Assembly: GCA_937889855.1 (NCBI GenBank)
Contig: CALBYK010000319.1
Span: forward strand, 1 to 64,000
Origin: an uncultured Prevotella sp.
GTDB lineage: Bacteria; Bacteroidota; Bacteroidia; Bacteroidales; Bacteroidaceae
Length of the DNA: 64,000 bases
Direction of reading: 5' to 3'
The notes under the pieces were generated by a model, which was not told where the DNA came from, did not search any database, and was given only the letters and a program-made list of their open reading frames with translations. A program made the position numbers and the translations under genes. Numbering within the stretch: position 1 is the first letter of the stretch; the number at the start of each line of letters is the position of its first letter. Below, in pieces: positions 39,159 through 50,600 of the stretch.

Positions 39159-41885
39159 CTAGTTGTAGCTGTTTCTTATGACGCTGCCATAGTACGAGAC
39201 AATGCCCTCGACAGGGACAGCCGCGAGCATGGTGTTCTCAACGTCTGTCATTTCCTCTACATCATACCACTGCCCGTTAATATAGTAAATATACAACTTA
39301 CCGTTAACGCTGTATATGGTGTTGTACTTGGGGTCTTTGATTTGCTCTACCCCACTAGGTTCTGCGTAAGCAGTGGGGCAAATCACACACTCCCAACTTT
39401 GGAGGAAATCCTGGCGGCTAATATCAACCACCTTCATCCTCTTGCCGACAAAGCACATGTCCTGAACAGGCGTGTCCCTAAGCAGGTGCAGCACGCCAGT
39501 GTCGCCAACCTCATAGGTATTGTACTTTGTGTCTCCATAATACTCGATGTTTACCATAGCATAGGGGTCTACGTCAAGACAGATACCCTTCCACCATTGC
39601 ATCTGTTGGTAGTAATTTCCAGTAGACACAAAGGAGTATTTGCGGCGAATGCTCTCGCCAAGATAAGAATACGGCTGAAACACGCCTTGCTCTTGCCCGA
39701 CCAGCGTCTTTTGGATGGACGTACTGGCCACAGTGCTGTCCTTCGAATTCTTCTCCCTGTAATCGAGCAGATACTCTACCGTCACAACATCATCTGTCTG
39801 CGGGAAGAACAAAGATGTGACATCAATGGAAGACGGAATCTGATAATAGCCACTTTGACCGACGAAAAACACCAAAGAGTCTGTCGGTGCGGTTCCTTGA
39901 TTGTTTATCTCAAAAGAGTATCCAAGCTGAATTCTCTTGCGGTCTTCCTCCGAATACTGAGATACGTCTGTCACAAGCTGCAATCCAGATTGGCTTTGAA
40001 TGAACATGTGCGGCTTTGACTCAAACCAAATCTTCACATTCTTTAAGTAACCATTAGATGGATTTTTATCAGACTGAACTCCGCCATACTTAGACTGGAG
40101 CCTTGACATGATGGCATGGGCAACAACGTCTGTGCGACCACTCACCATGTCACTGACCTTCTCAGAGTACAGCTGCCCAATCGTCTTGACCTCAACATAC
40201 TCGGGTATCACAGGCTCGTCTCCGCCGCCTGTTGACGCGTCCTTCTCATCGGCATAATGCACATCATATATACCAAGAGAGTCGAGTTTAGCTAGGGAAT
40301 TGCCATCTTCAATCTCATACACTGTCGCAGAAAAGTCATACAATCTGCGGCTGAGGGTTTTGTTCGGCGTCAGGCTGATATCGGTGAGCATGACAACCAT
40401 CAACCCTTCTGTCTTGGAACGATACAGTTTCGGCTCGCCATCATTTAGCCAAGAGACAAGCTCTTTTCTGAATGCCCTTTCCCATAGATAGTCACGGTCT
40501 TCGTTGATGTTGTTATTATCGTCATAAATAGTCTTGTTCTGATACATGTCACCGTAATACTGCTCTTGATTCAAGAATAACTCGTTCTCATCCTCTTGGG
40601 CAGAGATAAGACCGGAGATTGAGAACTGCGTATAATTCATTGCCGCATTTTCCGCGAACCTCGGATATTTGCCGCCAAGAGTGTCTATCTTTTGCCTGTT
40701 GACGACAGGCTTATAGCTAGAAATCTGATAGTTGTACAGAATTCCCATCTGCCTGTCGCCCCTTGAGAGGATAGCAGTATAGAAGTCTGGATAAATTATC
40801 TCCGTCTTTTTAATAGGCGACATCGCTCCCGCCGTGTTCTTTAGCTGCACAGAATAGCGATACCATATTCCACTGCCAACAGTGTTGTCGGACACCTCTA
40901 TCGACACCTTGCCCGCAACAACTTCCTCGTAGACACTCTCCCACTCCTTGAAGTCAGACACACTTGAGGAACGCCGCACATACACCGTGCCGAACACAGT
41001 GTTGACGTTTTGAACCTTCACTGTGGCGATGCCGTTCTCTTTGTCGAGAGAGACGTCAATGGACGGACTCCAGGTATCATCCGTGACATAATCAGCTATG
41101 TTGAAGTCATACTTGTACGTCTGCTGATAGTTGTTGGAGGTCATGATGTGAAGGACAAGCACGAACTCGGTCGAGACACTTGTGCCAAGACTGGTCACGT
41201 CCAGATTATATGATATAACGTTGGGGTCAATGTTCCCACCTGTGTAGGTGGTGTCGCTTGTCATAACTACCTTGTTGTCTGAGCGAGTCAAGACCTCAAA
41301 GTAATAGGATTGCAAAGTCTCTGTCTCATCCGAGTAATTATCATCGCCGAAATAAAGCTTCCCGCTGATGGGAATTATTCCAAGGTTAAACGATGGCGTG
41401 GTAGACCCATCAGTTGTGTCAAACGTCCTCAGTAGCACCTGCGGCTTCAATATTGGCCGCAAAAGATGAATCTCCGACCACTCGGAAAAGTACGCCAAGT
41501 GAGACAGAAAGTAGTCGCTATTGTTCAGGACTCCATCACCATCATAACTATCGAAACGAAGTTGGAGTTTGTAGAACTGATTGTGAGTCCATCCAGTGCT
41601 GCTGCTGCCGCTCTTCACGTGGTCTGCGGGAACTGTGACATAGTACATGCCCGCCTCTGTGTCATATTGCAGCCCCTCAGACAAGAGAATGCCCGTCGCA
41701 TCTGTCAGGGCATTCTCGTTGGTTGTCTGATTTACGAGGGAGATATGGACACGATGAATGTCAGAAGCGGTGTTGAAGGGAGAAATCGAGAAATAGATTC
41801 TTGGACTAGACGTATCCACAAACGCAGAAGCAAACGTGCTTGAGAACATTGGCGGATATAATGCGCTAGCTAATGTAACACTCAC
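39159..41885 (-). CDS. Large baseplate/tail protein
   Basis: This 908-residue protein starts at GTG with GAGGGGAG upstream. The first third has several beta-sandwich-like stretches (SPRIYFSISPFNTASDIHRVHISLV). Residues about 265-360 resemble a fibronectin-like domain (GIATVKVQNVNTVFGTVYVRR). The middle has tail-protein features (RGDRQMGILYNYQISSYKPVVNR). The C-terminus includes WKGICLDVDPYAMVNIEYYGD. Position between tape measure and hub makes a distal-tail or hub-associated role likely. Confidence 0.65.
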   Translation of the reverse strand: MSVTLASALYPPMFSSTFASAFVDTSSPRIYFSISPFNTASDIHRVHISLVNQTTNENALTDATGILLSEGLQYDTEAGMYYVTVPADHVKSGSSSTGWTHNQFYKLQLRFDSYDGDGVLNNSDYFLSHLAYFSEWSEIHLLRPILKPQVLLRTFDTTDGSTTPSFNLGIIPISGKLYFGDDNYSDETETLQSYYFEVLTRSDNKVVMTSDTTYTGGNIDPNVISYNLDVTSLGTSVSTEFVLVLHIMTSNNYQQTYKYDFNIADYVTDDTWSPSIDVSLDKENGIATVKVQNVNTVFGTVYVRRSSSVSDFKEWESVYEEVVAGKVSIEVSDNTVGSGIWYRYSVQLKNTAGAMSPIKKTEIIYPDFYTAILSRGDRQMGILYNYQISSYKPVVNRQKIDTLGGKYPRFAENAAMNYTQFSISGLISAQEDENELFLNQEQYYGDMYQNKTIYDDNNNINEDRDYLWERAFRKELVSWLNDGEPKLYRSKTEGLMVVMLTDISLTPNKTLSRRLYDFSATVYEIEDGNSLAKLDSLGIYDVHYADEKDASTGGGDEPVIPEYVEVKTIGQLYSEKVSDMVSGRTDVVAHAIMSRLQSKYGGVQSDKNPSNGYLKNVKIWFESKPHMFIQSQSGLQLVTDVSQYSEEDRKRIQLGYSFEINNQGTAPTDSLVFFVGQSGYYQIPSSIDVTSLFFPQTDDVVTVEYLLDYREKNSKDSTVASTSIQKTLVGQEQGVFQPYSYLGESIRRKYSFVSTGNYYQQMQWWKGICLDVDPYAMVNIEYYGDTKYNTYEVGDTGVLHLLRDTPVQDMCFVGKRMKVVDISRQDFLQSWECVICPTAYAEPSGVEQIKDPKYNTIYSVNGKLYIYYINGQWYDVEEMTDVENTMLAAVPVEGIVSYYGSVIRNSYN

Positions 41886-41907
41886 TTAACACACTCCCCT
41901 CTATTGA

Positions 41908-42162
41908 TTAGAAACTATTCTGTGCCGTACCAGTATCGACCCAAAGGGCGATATGATGGTTCGTCGGTTCCTCGTTCCCGACATAGGTGAACGGGTTTGC
42001 TGCCATAAAGGCAAGATAAGAATCAATGAACTGGTCAAGACTGTAGCCTGTCGCACCAGTTCTCTCTCCGTCAACAACGTCCGTGAAGACGGCACCGATG
42101 GTGCTGTCCGCCCCAAGGGTGCCGTCCTGTTGCTTCTCTGCAACTTTGCGGACGAGTGACAT
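41908..42162 (-). CDS. Small tail-associated protein
   Basis: This protein has 84 residues from ATG 42162; upstream codons in this frame overlap the previous gene and are basic and low-complexity. It contains TLGADSTIGAVFTDVVDGERTG and AANPFTYVGNEEPTNHHIALWVDTG, the latter resembling the GTxEPSN…LWxD tails common at fibre ends. Probably a baseplate accessory protein. Confidence 0.6.
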   Translation of the reverse strand: MSLVRKVAEKQQDGTLGADSTIGAVFTDVVDGERTGATGYSLDQFIDSYLAFMAANPFTYVGNEEPTNHHIALWVDTGTAQNSF

Positions 42163-42166
42163 CGTA

Positions 42167-42394
42167 CTACTTGTCGCCACTCTCCTCTTCCTCCTTCTCT
42201 TGGCTCTCCTCCGCCTTAGCCGGCTGAGAAGCGGCAGCGATGAATTCGGCAAGTACCATATCCTTTAGCAAGACAAGATACTTATTAATGGCATCCTCCA
42301 TCGCCGCCGCGCTTACGCTGTTCTGAACTCGAATATTCTCCAAATACGCCTTAACTGTATTCTGAAGTTCAAGTCTGTATTGCTCTTGTGTCAT
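42167..42394 (-). CDS. Small helical acidic protein
   Basis: This 75-residue protein is preceded by GAGGAG. It is a helical N-terminal two-thirds (YRLELQNTVKAYLENIRV) with a very acidic tail (EESQEKEEEESGDK). It is encoded between two tail genes, with 28 nt upstream and 4 nt downstream spacing. Function unknown. Confidence 0.6.
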   Translation of the reverse strand: MTQEQYRLELQNTVKAYLENIRVQNSVSAAAMEDAINKYLVLLKDMVLAEFIAAASQPAKAEESQEKEEEESGDK

Positions 42395-42422
42395 ATCCTT
42401 TTGTCTCCTCTTTTATAATCTT

Positions 42423-45400
42423 TTATGGCGTTTGTGTTATCGCGGAATGAGAAAGTCCAGTAGAAGCAATGGCAGTAACTACGGTCGTGCTATTAATAGT
42501 ACCGACATTATATGCAAACTGATGCCTATGCCCTGTGAACGAACTTCTTGTAACAAAGTCTGAAGCGCGGCCGCTGACATAATTGCCATCGACCCAACTA
42601 CGTGTTGCGTAGGAACCAATATGACTATCGAAGTAGTTTTGTGCTCTATTATACGCCGCATCAGCTCTATTATACGCCGCACCAGCTCGGTCATATGCCG
42701 CATCAGCTCGGTAGTAGGCGTCATTCACAAGACTGTACAGCCAAGCTAAATGTTGCTCTATACTCCTACTATTGTAAGTAACATTATGTGAGTTCCAAGA
42801 GTGGTCAGCATTAAACACAAAATTTCCACCATACATCCATCCGTTGGCACTATAAATATCTCTTTCAGCTTGAATTGATATAGTAGAATTCTGATCTGGC
42901 GTGCCTGTGAAATATGCCCACCCAGTAGAGAAACCGGGTGTTATCTGTACCCCCTGTCTGTTATTTCCCAAGTTCCCAAGAGACTTCACAGAGCCGTGCC
43001 CCGAAGAAAGATAGAAGTCTCCCGTACCATCCGACTGCGGTGTAAGATGTAAATATGGGTGCCCCACATTATCTCCGCCCCAACGAGCGTCAAGCTTAAT
43101 ACCATTTCCATCCTTGTTGGTCTGAATGATGATTCCGCCGTTTGTACTATCAATCTTAATATCATTGTTTTGCGTGGACCAAAGATTGGTGGAACTATTA
43201 TTCAATTCAAGCACCGTGTTTTTGCCGCCAAGTTTGATTTGCGGAGTCGTAGTTTCTACTCCACCCGCAGTAGTCTTTGCCGCCGTGTCAATGGTAATTG
43301 AAAGATTCTTATCGGTGTTATCATCATCACTATTAGCTATCGTAAGATTTCTAAAACCATTTACAGAAACATCGCCAACCACGTCCAATGTGATAGCCTT
43401 GTCTTGAAAGCTACCACTGTCCACAGTCCCCGTGAAAGTCTTGGTCGAAAATACCATGTCCTTAGCGTTGGAAATAGTCGTTTTTTTACCAGTAAAACTA
43501 ATCTTAGCGTTAGCTTGAGTACTAATCTCAAAATTATTGTCTTCACTACCTGCGGCACTGGGTATCTGAATGTAGTTATTCGTATGCCCAAGAGAAGCAA
43601 TATCGTTGGAAATCTTCAACCAGTGCGGAGAAGTCTCATCAGTACTATTCGTCGAGTTAGAGTACAGCGAAATCGTCTTGCCATATATTCCAACGTCTCT
43701 TGGGTATTCAGTGGACGTGGTAGAACCAGCTGTAATATACACAGGACGAGTGGCCGCATTTTGAGAGCCGTCGTTTGGGATGAAGAACTTGAAGATGTTC
43801 GTTCCCTTATACGCAAATTGAGCGCCAATCCACTTGTTTGCGGCTGCCGTGGTTCCGAACGCTCCTATGCGGCCAATGCCCATCGAAGACTCGCCATCTT
43901 TAATGGCGTTAGTATAGAACTGACCATTTGCATTAATACCGACCATCGGGTATCTATACCATTCTGTAGTTTCAGTGCCATCATCGTTTTCTTTCGTCCG
44001 TGTCGTATGGCGATAGATAGAGAATACAGAACTCTTTCTTGGGTCAAGCTCTACTTCAATACTGTCCCCCTGAACAAGGTTAGTATTTGCACCAGTCCAC
44101 TCGATATTCGAATTCTTGTCCGTCAGCGGCATGCCCTTTACCGACATATAGGCAGGATTGGCGTTTAGAATGATTCCTTGCGCTTCAGGCGGCACGGAAA
44201 TCTGAGCGTCAGGCACGGGGTAATCAGTGTATGGAGCATCAGGCTCAACTCCAATGTAATCATCTGTAAACTCAATATCCCCCTCTTTATCCTCTTCAGG
44301 ATTGCCAGAAGAATCTGTTTTTGGTACGGGTGGCTTAGTCATGTTATAGATTGCGCGAGAGCCAACGGTCCACATGCCTATCTTGGAGTTGCCGCCAGGA
44401 ACAAGTTCAATTCTACCTTCTGTGTACTTGTTGTTCGCACTCGCTTGATTTTCTGGAAGACCAAACATAGCATTGCCCGTCTCGGCATCCAGAAAGATTG
44501 ACTGCTTACCCGCACTATATCCCAACAGACCGATTGATGGGTCTGATTGGTCATATGTCTGTGCAGTTCCCATGACAACACCGGTGAATCGGTTGTTCTT
44601 GTCCTTGACACCAGCGCCGATTTGCGGCGCGAGGATATAGTTCTCATCCTCATTAATCTCGACATGGTTACCGTCCCACGCATTCAGAGAGGATAGCCCA
44701 AACGTGTTAAGAGACATATAGATTGGCATATATATCGTTGCTTCAGGATTCTTGTCAGTCTCGTTCTTGGAGCCATAGATTCTAGCTCTGACGATGTTGT
44801 TGCACCAAGCGCCATCATACACGTCATCGGGCGTTATGTAAACATAGTATAGACCGTCTTCATTGACAGTCCCGCCCTCGACACTCTTGTATGTATTAGA
44901 AGAGTTCTTCTCGAAAGACAGGCTTATCGCCGCCGCATCTTGACTGTCGTCAGCGCCGCCCACAACGTCAAAGACAACATACTTGTTCTCAGTTTTGTCG
45001 CTAAGCGAGAAAAACAGTCCTTGGTTCTTATCATAGAGCGGATTGCGGCCATCCGCGTTATAGGTAATGTTTTTTAGCGTCCATATCTTGTCAATGACAA
45101 CCTCGTAAGACGTGCCCTCGCTGTAGTCTATCTGCGGAATTGGATAGAAGGCATAATACGTCTGACCCTCAAGAGAGATAGAGCCTCTGATGATTTGATT
45201 CCTATGCCCTTGACCGCTATCCGCCCAGTCTATCGTGCCAAGGCTTCTATCTATCGAGAAATACCTGCTTTGAGAAGCAGAGCCACCAGAGATTGTCCAA
45301 GAGACAGAAGGCGTCTCAATCAACTTCGCTTGGTTGTAAACGCTAAACGACAGAGGCGCTACACCAATTCCTTCCCCAGTGTTCCACTGTGGGTCTTTGC

Positions 45401-47558
45401 CGCCAACTGTCTTGAGCGCGAACAATCCTTTTGCAGGAGCCTTCTTGGGCGAAATCTTACACACAACATCGGTGCCGTTCGTACCATTTTCGCCAACCTT
45501 GGTAAAGAACAGGTCTGAGTCCTTCTGATATTCCGTTCCGTTATACGTGACGATGCAGGTGACTTGGTTTGTCGTTGCCTGATAATCATAATTTGCATCG
45601 ATATCAAGCGGAAAGACAGCTTGCGTGTACCATTCCTCAAGACTTGTGGCAGGATTAACTATCATCCCCTTAGACGGCGTGACTATCATCGTGCCGCTAA
45701 GAGGCACTTTCCACTTAACAGAATAGGTGTCAGAATTCACCTCTAGCCCCGCAGGGTCAAAGAAGTGACACTCAAGCGGTAAGATATCTTGCGGGTCTTG
45801 GTAACGTTCACTTGCGGGCGATACTCCAGACTCGGAGTACTGAAACACCTGGTCGCCGTTCTCTATTAGAATATAGTAATCAGTAGGAGACGCGACACTC
45901 TCGTTTTGAAGATTAATCTTTGCGCTGCCAATAAAGAGACTCTCTCCATCTTCCGTCTCTTTTAAAAAAACAGAGCAAGAGAAAGTCGCGTTGGCCGCAA
46001 TCTGACTAACAGGATACTTAAGAACGTTCTTATCAAACTCCACACCCTGCATCGCTATCATGCTATTCTTGATAGCCGCAAGAGTAGAGTAATCAAACGA
46101 CCCGCTTGCAACGGCATCATCATATTGCTTTTGCAGCTCATCATACGTTGTGTTCAATGGAGTGGTGCCGCCAACCTCATCTATCTTACTCCAAGAGAAG
46201 GTAAAGTAAGAGTTGGGGTAGCGAGAATCAAAGTCTGCGGAGACGCCATTGTTGCCATCAATAAGGCAGGTGAGAGTAGGCTTGCCTCTATCGAAGCTAA
46301 ACCTTGTCCCCAAGTCAGACTCAATAGTAATCGCGCGACTCGCAGCCTCGTTGTAGAGGGTGAACTCCTGCTTTAGAATTATCTGTTCCTTATATACAGC
46401 AACAATCTCATAGATATTCTCGTAAGCCCTGTTCTCATACCCCGTGGTTTCCATCTGGCGATTGTTGCCCTTGTCTTTCAGGTAACGCCAGCCACTACCG
46501 CCATAGATATTGTACGCCTCAGAAGACACGTTAACTCTATCGTCCTTGGCAAACCAATAGTAGGAAGTGGAGCTAGAGATGTCTGTGTTCACCTGATAAG
46601 TGACTGTTCCTCTTGCGGTCAGGGTATCGGTCTTCTCAAAGGAAGTGAACAGAGCGCCCTGTGGCGTTGACAGGCGCAGCATGTAGTCGCCATTCGTGGC
46701 GGAAATCTTCCGTAGGCCATATATCTCAGGCTCCTTGACTAGAATGTCTGCGCCCCAAAAGTCAGCCTGGACGGTATCATCCTTCTCGACGAACCCCTCA
46801 GACCAGACCATGATGCTATCGACGTACAGATAGTTCTCTGCGTCTATTGGGAATATCGCGTATTGGTCAGTGTAAGAGTTGTAAAGAAAAGGGTTGCCTG
46901 TCATATTATTTGAGTCAAGAGTATAAGAGACGTATTTAATTTCTTGCGGCTGGTCTTGATTCTTAAAGGCCAAAACATATTGAATCCCGTATTTGCCGTT
47001 CTTGGCAAGCCTGTGAGCCTTTGGCAGACGAGTCATGAAAGACGCCTCTACCAATAGAGCCTCGGCGTCTTTGATGTAGTTGGAGAATTCGCTCTCGTTA
47101 AAGGCCAGCAGACTATGCTCTTCATCTCCATGCTGATAAAGAAGAACGTAATCCGAAGCAAGATAAGAATGCAATCCAGATGGAAGGACGTTATTAGTGT
47201 CCTCTATCGTGTCGCGGCCAATCATATTGTAGTCGCTCATCAAAGAAGAAACGACTGTGATGTTATTGTCCTCTGTTACCTTTGAAGCCTGGCCAATAAT
47301 CAGCTTCTTCTTTGAAAAATCCCCTTCAGGAACGAGAACATATACGTTCTCGTTCTCAGAATAGCTCGCGCCCTCTTGGGCGTAGGCCATAAGAAAGCCT
47401 CCGTTGTAGTTGACTTGGTATTCACCAGTCAAACTATTGTTTGCTTTCTTGATGGTGGCGGTAATTGTAACGTCTCTGGAAATTTTGTCAATTCGATTGT
47501 TAACCAAATAGTCTATCGCTTGTAGAAGCGAGTTCTGCAAGCCGCTACTCTCTGCCAA
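42423..47558 (-). CDS. Giant baseplate/tail fibre protein
   Basis: This 1711-residue protein starts at TTG with AAAGGAGGG upstream. The N-terminus (TITATIKKANNSLTGEYQVNY…VYVLVPEGDF…KLIIGQA) looks like an OB-fold baseplate domain. The central part contains many beta domains. The last 250 residues look like a fibre tip, with seven-residue repeats AAYDRAGAAYNRADAAYNRA (about 1610-1635) forming a coiled shaft, then a globular end with FTGHRHQFAYNVG. This is the largest candidate receptor-contact protein outside the array. Confidence 0.72.
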   Translation of the reverse strand: MAESSGLQNSLLQAIDYLVNNRIDKISRDVTITATIKKANNSLTGEYQVNYNGGFLMAYAQEGASYSENENVYVLVPEGDFSKKKLIIGQASKVTEDNNITVVSSLMSDYNMIGRDTIEDTNNVLPSGLHSYLASDYVLLYQHGDEEHSLLAFNESEFSNYIKDAEALLVEASFMTRLPKAHRLAKNGKYGIQYVLAFKNQDQPQEIKYVSYTLDSNNMTGNPFLYNSYTDQYAIFPIDAENYLYVDSIMVWSEGFVEKDDTVQADFWGADILVKEPEIYGLRKISATNGDYMLRLSTPQGALFTSFEKTDTLTARGTVTYQVNTDISSSTSYYWFAKDDRVNVSSEAYNIYGGSGWRYLKDKGNNRQMETTGYENRAYENIYEIVAVYKEQIILKQEFTLYNEAASRAITIESDLGTRFSFDRGKPTLTCLIDGNNGVSADFDSRYPNSYFTFSWSKIDEVGGTTPLNTTYDELQKQYDDAVASGSFDYSTLAAIKNSMIAMQGVEFDKNVLKYPVSQIAANATFSCSVFLKETEDGESLFIGSAKINLQNESVASPTDYYILIENGDQVFQYSESGVSPASERYQDPQDILPLECHFFDPAGLEVNSDTYSVKWKVPLSGTMIVTPSKGMIVNPATSLEEWYTQAVFPLDIDANYDYQATTNQVTCIVTYNGTEYQKDSDLFFTKVGENGTNGTDVVCKISPKKAPAKGLFALKTVGGKDPQWNTGEGIGVAPLSFSVYNQAKLIETPSVSWTISGGSASQSRYFSIDRSLGTIDWADSGQGHRNQIIRGSISLEGQTYYAFYPIPQIDYSEGTSYEVVIDKIWTLKNITYNADGRNPLYDKNQGLFFSLSDKTENKYVVFDVVGGADDSQDAAAISLSFEKNSSNTYKSVEGGTVNEDGLYYVYITPDDVYDGAWCNNIVRARIYGSKNETDKNPEATIYMPIYMSLNTFGLSSLNAWDGNHVEINEDENYILAPQIGAGVKDKNNRFTGVVMGTAQTYDQSDPSIGLLGYSAGKQSIFLDAETGNAMFGLPENQASANNKYTEGRIELVPGGNSKIGMWTVGSRAIYNMTKPPVPKTDSSGNPEEDKEGDIEFTDDYIGVEPDAPYTDYPVPDAQISVPPEAQGIILNANPAYMSVKGMPLTDKNSNIEWTGANTNLVQGDSIEVELDPRKSSVFSIYRHTTRTKENDDGTETTEWYRYPMVGINANGQFYTNAIKDGESSMGIGRIGAFGTTAAANKWIGAQFAYKGTNIFKFFIPNDGSQNAATRPVYITAGSTTSTEYPRDVGIYGKTISLYSNSTNSTDETSPHWLKISNDIASLGHTNNYIQIPSAAGSEDNNFEISTQANAKISFTGKKTTISNAKDMVFSTKTFTGTVDSGSFQDKAITLDVVGDVSVNGFRNLTIANSDDDNTDKNLSITIDTAAKTTAGGVETTTPQIKLGGKNTVLELNNSSTNLWSTQNNDIKIDSTNGGIIIQTNKDGNGIKLDARWGGDNVGHPYLHLTPQSDGTGDFYLSSGHGSVKSLGNLGNNRQGVQITPGFSTGWAYFTGTPDQNSTISIQAERDIYSANGWMYGGNFVFNADHSWNSHNVTYNSRSIEQHLAWLYSLVNDAYYRADAAYDRAGAAYNRADAAYNRAQNYFDSHIGSYATRSWVDGNYVSGRASDFVTRSSFTGHRHQFAYNVGTINSTTVVTAIASTGLSHSAITQTP
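42640..42720 (-). repeat. Short direct repeats encoding the AAYxRAx shaft
   Basis: Consecutive 21-bp imperfect repeats (tattatacgccgcatcagct and variants) encode four to five copies of a seven-residue motif. Such repeats allow length changes of the fibre shaft by recombination. Confidence 0.6.
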
Positions 47559-47582
47559 AGCCGCCCTCCTTTTCTCTCAAAA

Positions 47583-47625
47583 AAACAAAAAAGGCGGGCA
47601 AGAGCATATAGCTCTCACCCGCCTA
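47583..47625 (-). terminator. Terminator after the tape-measure gene
   Basis: GGCGGGTGAGAGC / GCTCTTGCCCGCC form a 13-bp stem with one mismatch region, a 5-nt loop and six Ts (- strand). Confidence 0.9.
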
Positions 47626-47641
47626 TAAGTCCTTGTATGCT

Positions 47642-47671
47642 CTAATATAATGAAAACTATATATTAGATTT
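47642..47671. repeat. Inverted repeat between tape measure and its terminator
   Basis: TCTAATATA and TATATTAGA stand 7-9 bp apart in the AT-rich spacer after the tape-measure stop. It resembles the TATCTAATATC elements of the tip array. Role unknown. Confidence 0.4.
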
Positions 47672-47695
47672 TACCCAAAAACGCCCAATAGATAC

Positions 47696-50600
47696 CTAAG
47701 ACTTGTATGCATATTGCGGCGCGATATCGGGGAGCGTGAGGATGGCACGCTGAATCTCGTCAACGTTTGTAGCGTTGGGGAATGTGCATTCTACCTGATA
47801 ATAGGTCTGCCCCATGTCGTCAAGCGGCTTCGTGATACTGGACATGTCCACAACGTTATTACTCTGACGAATAATGTCATTGTAATTACCATTGCGGCCA
47901 ACCGCCACCATAGAACGCACCATATCTACGGCGTTGAGGATATTCTCTGTGTCTGTCTTATTGAGAATAAGCTCTTTTTCGTGCAAAAGTCCGATTTTCC
48001 CTGCTTGCTTCTCAGAAGCAGACCAATCATCGCCCGTATAGCCGCCGCTCCTATATCCAATGAGATTATAAGAACTATACTTCATAGAACCGTAATCCAC
48101 TAGCTTGTTAGACCTATAATTCTGGTTGATGATAGACTGGACCTCCTTGGCGAAATCAGAGCCATATGCCTTAATCAGCTTGCCAGAACGGATGGGGTCA
48201 TTGCCCCAACCAGAGGCTCCGCCATAAGTCCAGATGGCCTTTGCGATGCCCCAAGCGGTTTCACTGTTGGCACTGCCGCCACCTCCGCCTCCGCCACTGT
48301 TGGCTCCAGTGATGGTGTCAATCTTCGACTGCAAATCCTTCACCTGGGAGGACAGGTTTGCGTTCTCTTGCTCCTTGGCTGTGAGATTCTGCTGCAACTG
48401 ATTCACTTGCTCTTGGTATGCGCGCATACCATTCTCAGCATCTTGAATCTTAGCGGTCATCTTCGTCAGGGCGTCCTCGTAGTCCTTGACCGTAGCAGAA
48501 TCGTTCTTGAGTTGGTCGATGAAGGCGGCTGTGGAAGAGGCTAGAGAATCCGTCTTCTTCGTCGCATTGTCAATCGTGCCAGACAAGTCGTTGAACGTCA
48601 TACCCGCAAGAGTACCAAGCTCATCGAGTTTCGTCTGATACCCCTGGAAGTTGTTCGTCAAGTCCTTAAAGGCTTGGTCTGTGGACGTGTTGAACTTATC
48701 CATGTTCTTTAGCCAGTTGGTGATGGAAGTCTGCCAACGAGTGTCAATCTGGTCAAAGGCATCCGTGTTGCCACTAACAATTTGGTTATAAACGTCTTGG
48801 AGCTTGTCGCTATTCTCGTCCGTAAGAATCTCGCACATGCCAACGAAGTCATTAATGATATTCTTCTCAGACTCGGAAAGCTGCTCACTCGTGCCAGCCA
48901 GGTATTCTTTCAAAGAATCAATGATGGTCTGCGTGCGTGCCGTCTTCTCCTCAAGAGTGAGGTTGGCGTTCGTCCAAATCTGCTGTATCGTGTTCCTCGC
49001 GTCTTGCAGAGCGCTCAAAGAATCATCCTGCGTCTGCTTCATCTGGTCTTTGGACAGATTGTATGCATTGTTTTGGGCATCTAACAAGTCGCTTTGCGCA
49101 GACCGCACGTTATTCTCGTCAGCGCTGTAGACATAGGAGTAGTTGCCCTGCGTGTCGCGCTTGAGCTTCAGTTGCGACTTGTTGCGCTCTGCCTCTTGGA
49201 GGGCAATCGTCTTTTGCAGAATCTCAAGCTGAGCATTGGCGTAGTTGACATCGTACTCAGATAGCTTGTCCTTCTCACGCAGGTAACTAAGCTGCTGCTG
49301 CATCTGCTGCGTAATCTGATTCTGAATGTCAAGACCATTGGAATCGTCCAAGAGGTCAAGATACTTGCCTTGAAGCTTCTGAATCTGATAGGCAGAGTTA
49401 ACATCGTCAAGATAATAGTCAGCATTACGGTTAATGAGTTCCCACTGCTCAGAAATCCAGTCGAGGTCATCACCCATACCAGTGGAACCTACCCACTTGT
49501 CAAGAATCTTGTTAACGCCGCGTTCGTACATATCAACCATCTCTTGGATAGTATCAGAGGTCTTATCGAGCAAGTCACTTTGGGCGTCTTGGATTTTCTC
49601 GTTTACCTTCTTCCACTCCTCAGACCCTTCCTTCAAAGAGCCAAGCATGTCTTGCCACATGGCGATGTTCTGCTTTAGCTCGTTGATGGCAGCTTGGTTG
49701 TTGTTGACGGTAGCCTGAGACACTTGATTGAGTTCGTCATAGGAATTCTCACCATGAACCATCTCAATGATATCCGCATAGTGCTCCAACTCGTCACCGA
49801 TGTTTTCGTAGGCATCCATGCGGTCGTCAATCCTATCAGCGATATCATCAATGGCATCAAGGATGGAATCATGCAAATCATCAAGCTGGTCCTCATAGTC
49901 TTCCAAGAGGCTTGTGGCATTGTCGAATATATCGTTACCAACCTCATACATGTCGCCCGAGTCTTCACCAAAGATGGTGGATGTGCCAGTCTCTTCGAAC
50001 TGCCGCATCTGTTCAAGTATAGTGTTAAGGTTAGCCATCGTCATGTCAAACAAGCCGGTGCCGCCAGCCTCGAAGGTGCCCTTGCCATACTGTTGACGGG
50101 CAGCCTCAAGAACCTTGTTCTGGTACTCAAGACTCTTCTTCTGCTGCGCGGACGCACCCGCCATAGCCTTGTTGTTGCGGCTAATCAGCTCGTCGTAATA
50201 CGCATCAACGCTCTTGGTGTTGACGTCCCAATAGGTCTTGAGCTTGTCGAGGGAAGTAAACATCTTACGGAACGGGGAATCAGAGTCAAGCCCGCTAAAC
50301 ACTGCGTTGAAATCAATGATTTTATCCTGCAAGTCCTTGATGTTGTCAACCGCGTCAACAGCCTTCTGGAATGCCTCAATCTGTAAATCCTCAATCTTGT
50401 CGTAATAGTCCTGAATATCCTTCTCGGACTCAAGGATGGAGTCGGAAACAAGGTCGTCATACTTGCTCACAAGGTCGCTAAAATTATCGAAACTCTTCTG
50501 TGCTGTGTCAATCTGCTTCTCAAGCGCGTCTTGTCCTGCTTCGGTGGTGTCTGCGTTGTACTGGTTGATAAGACCATTGAGGTTATTGAGAAGATTCTTG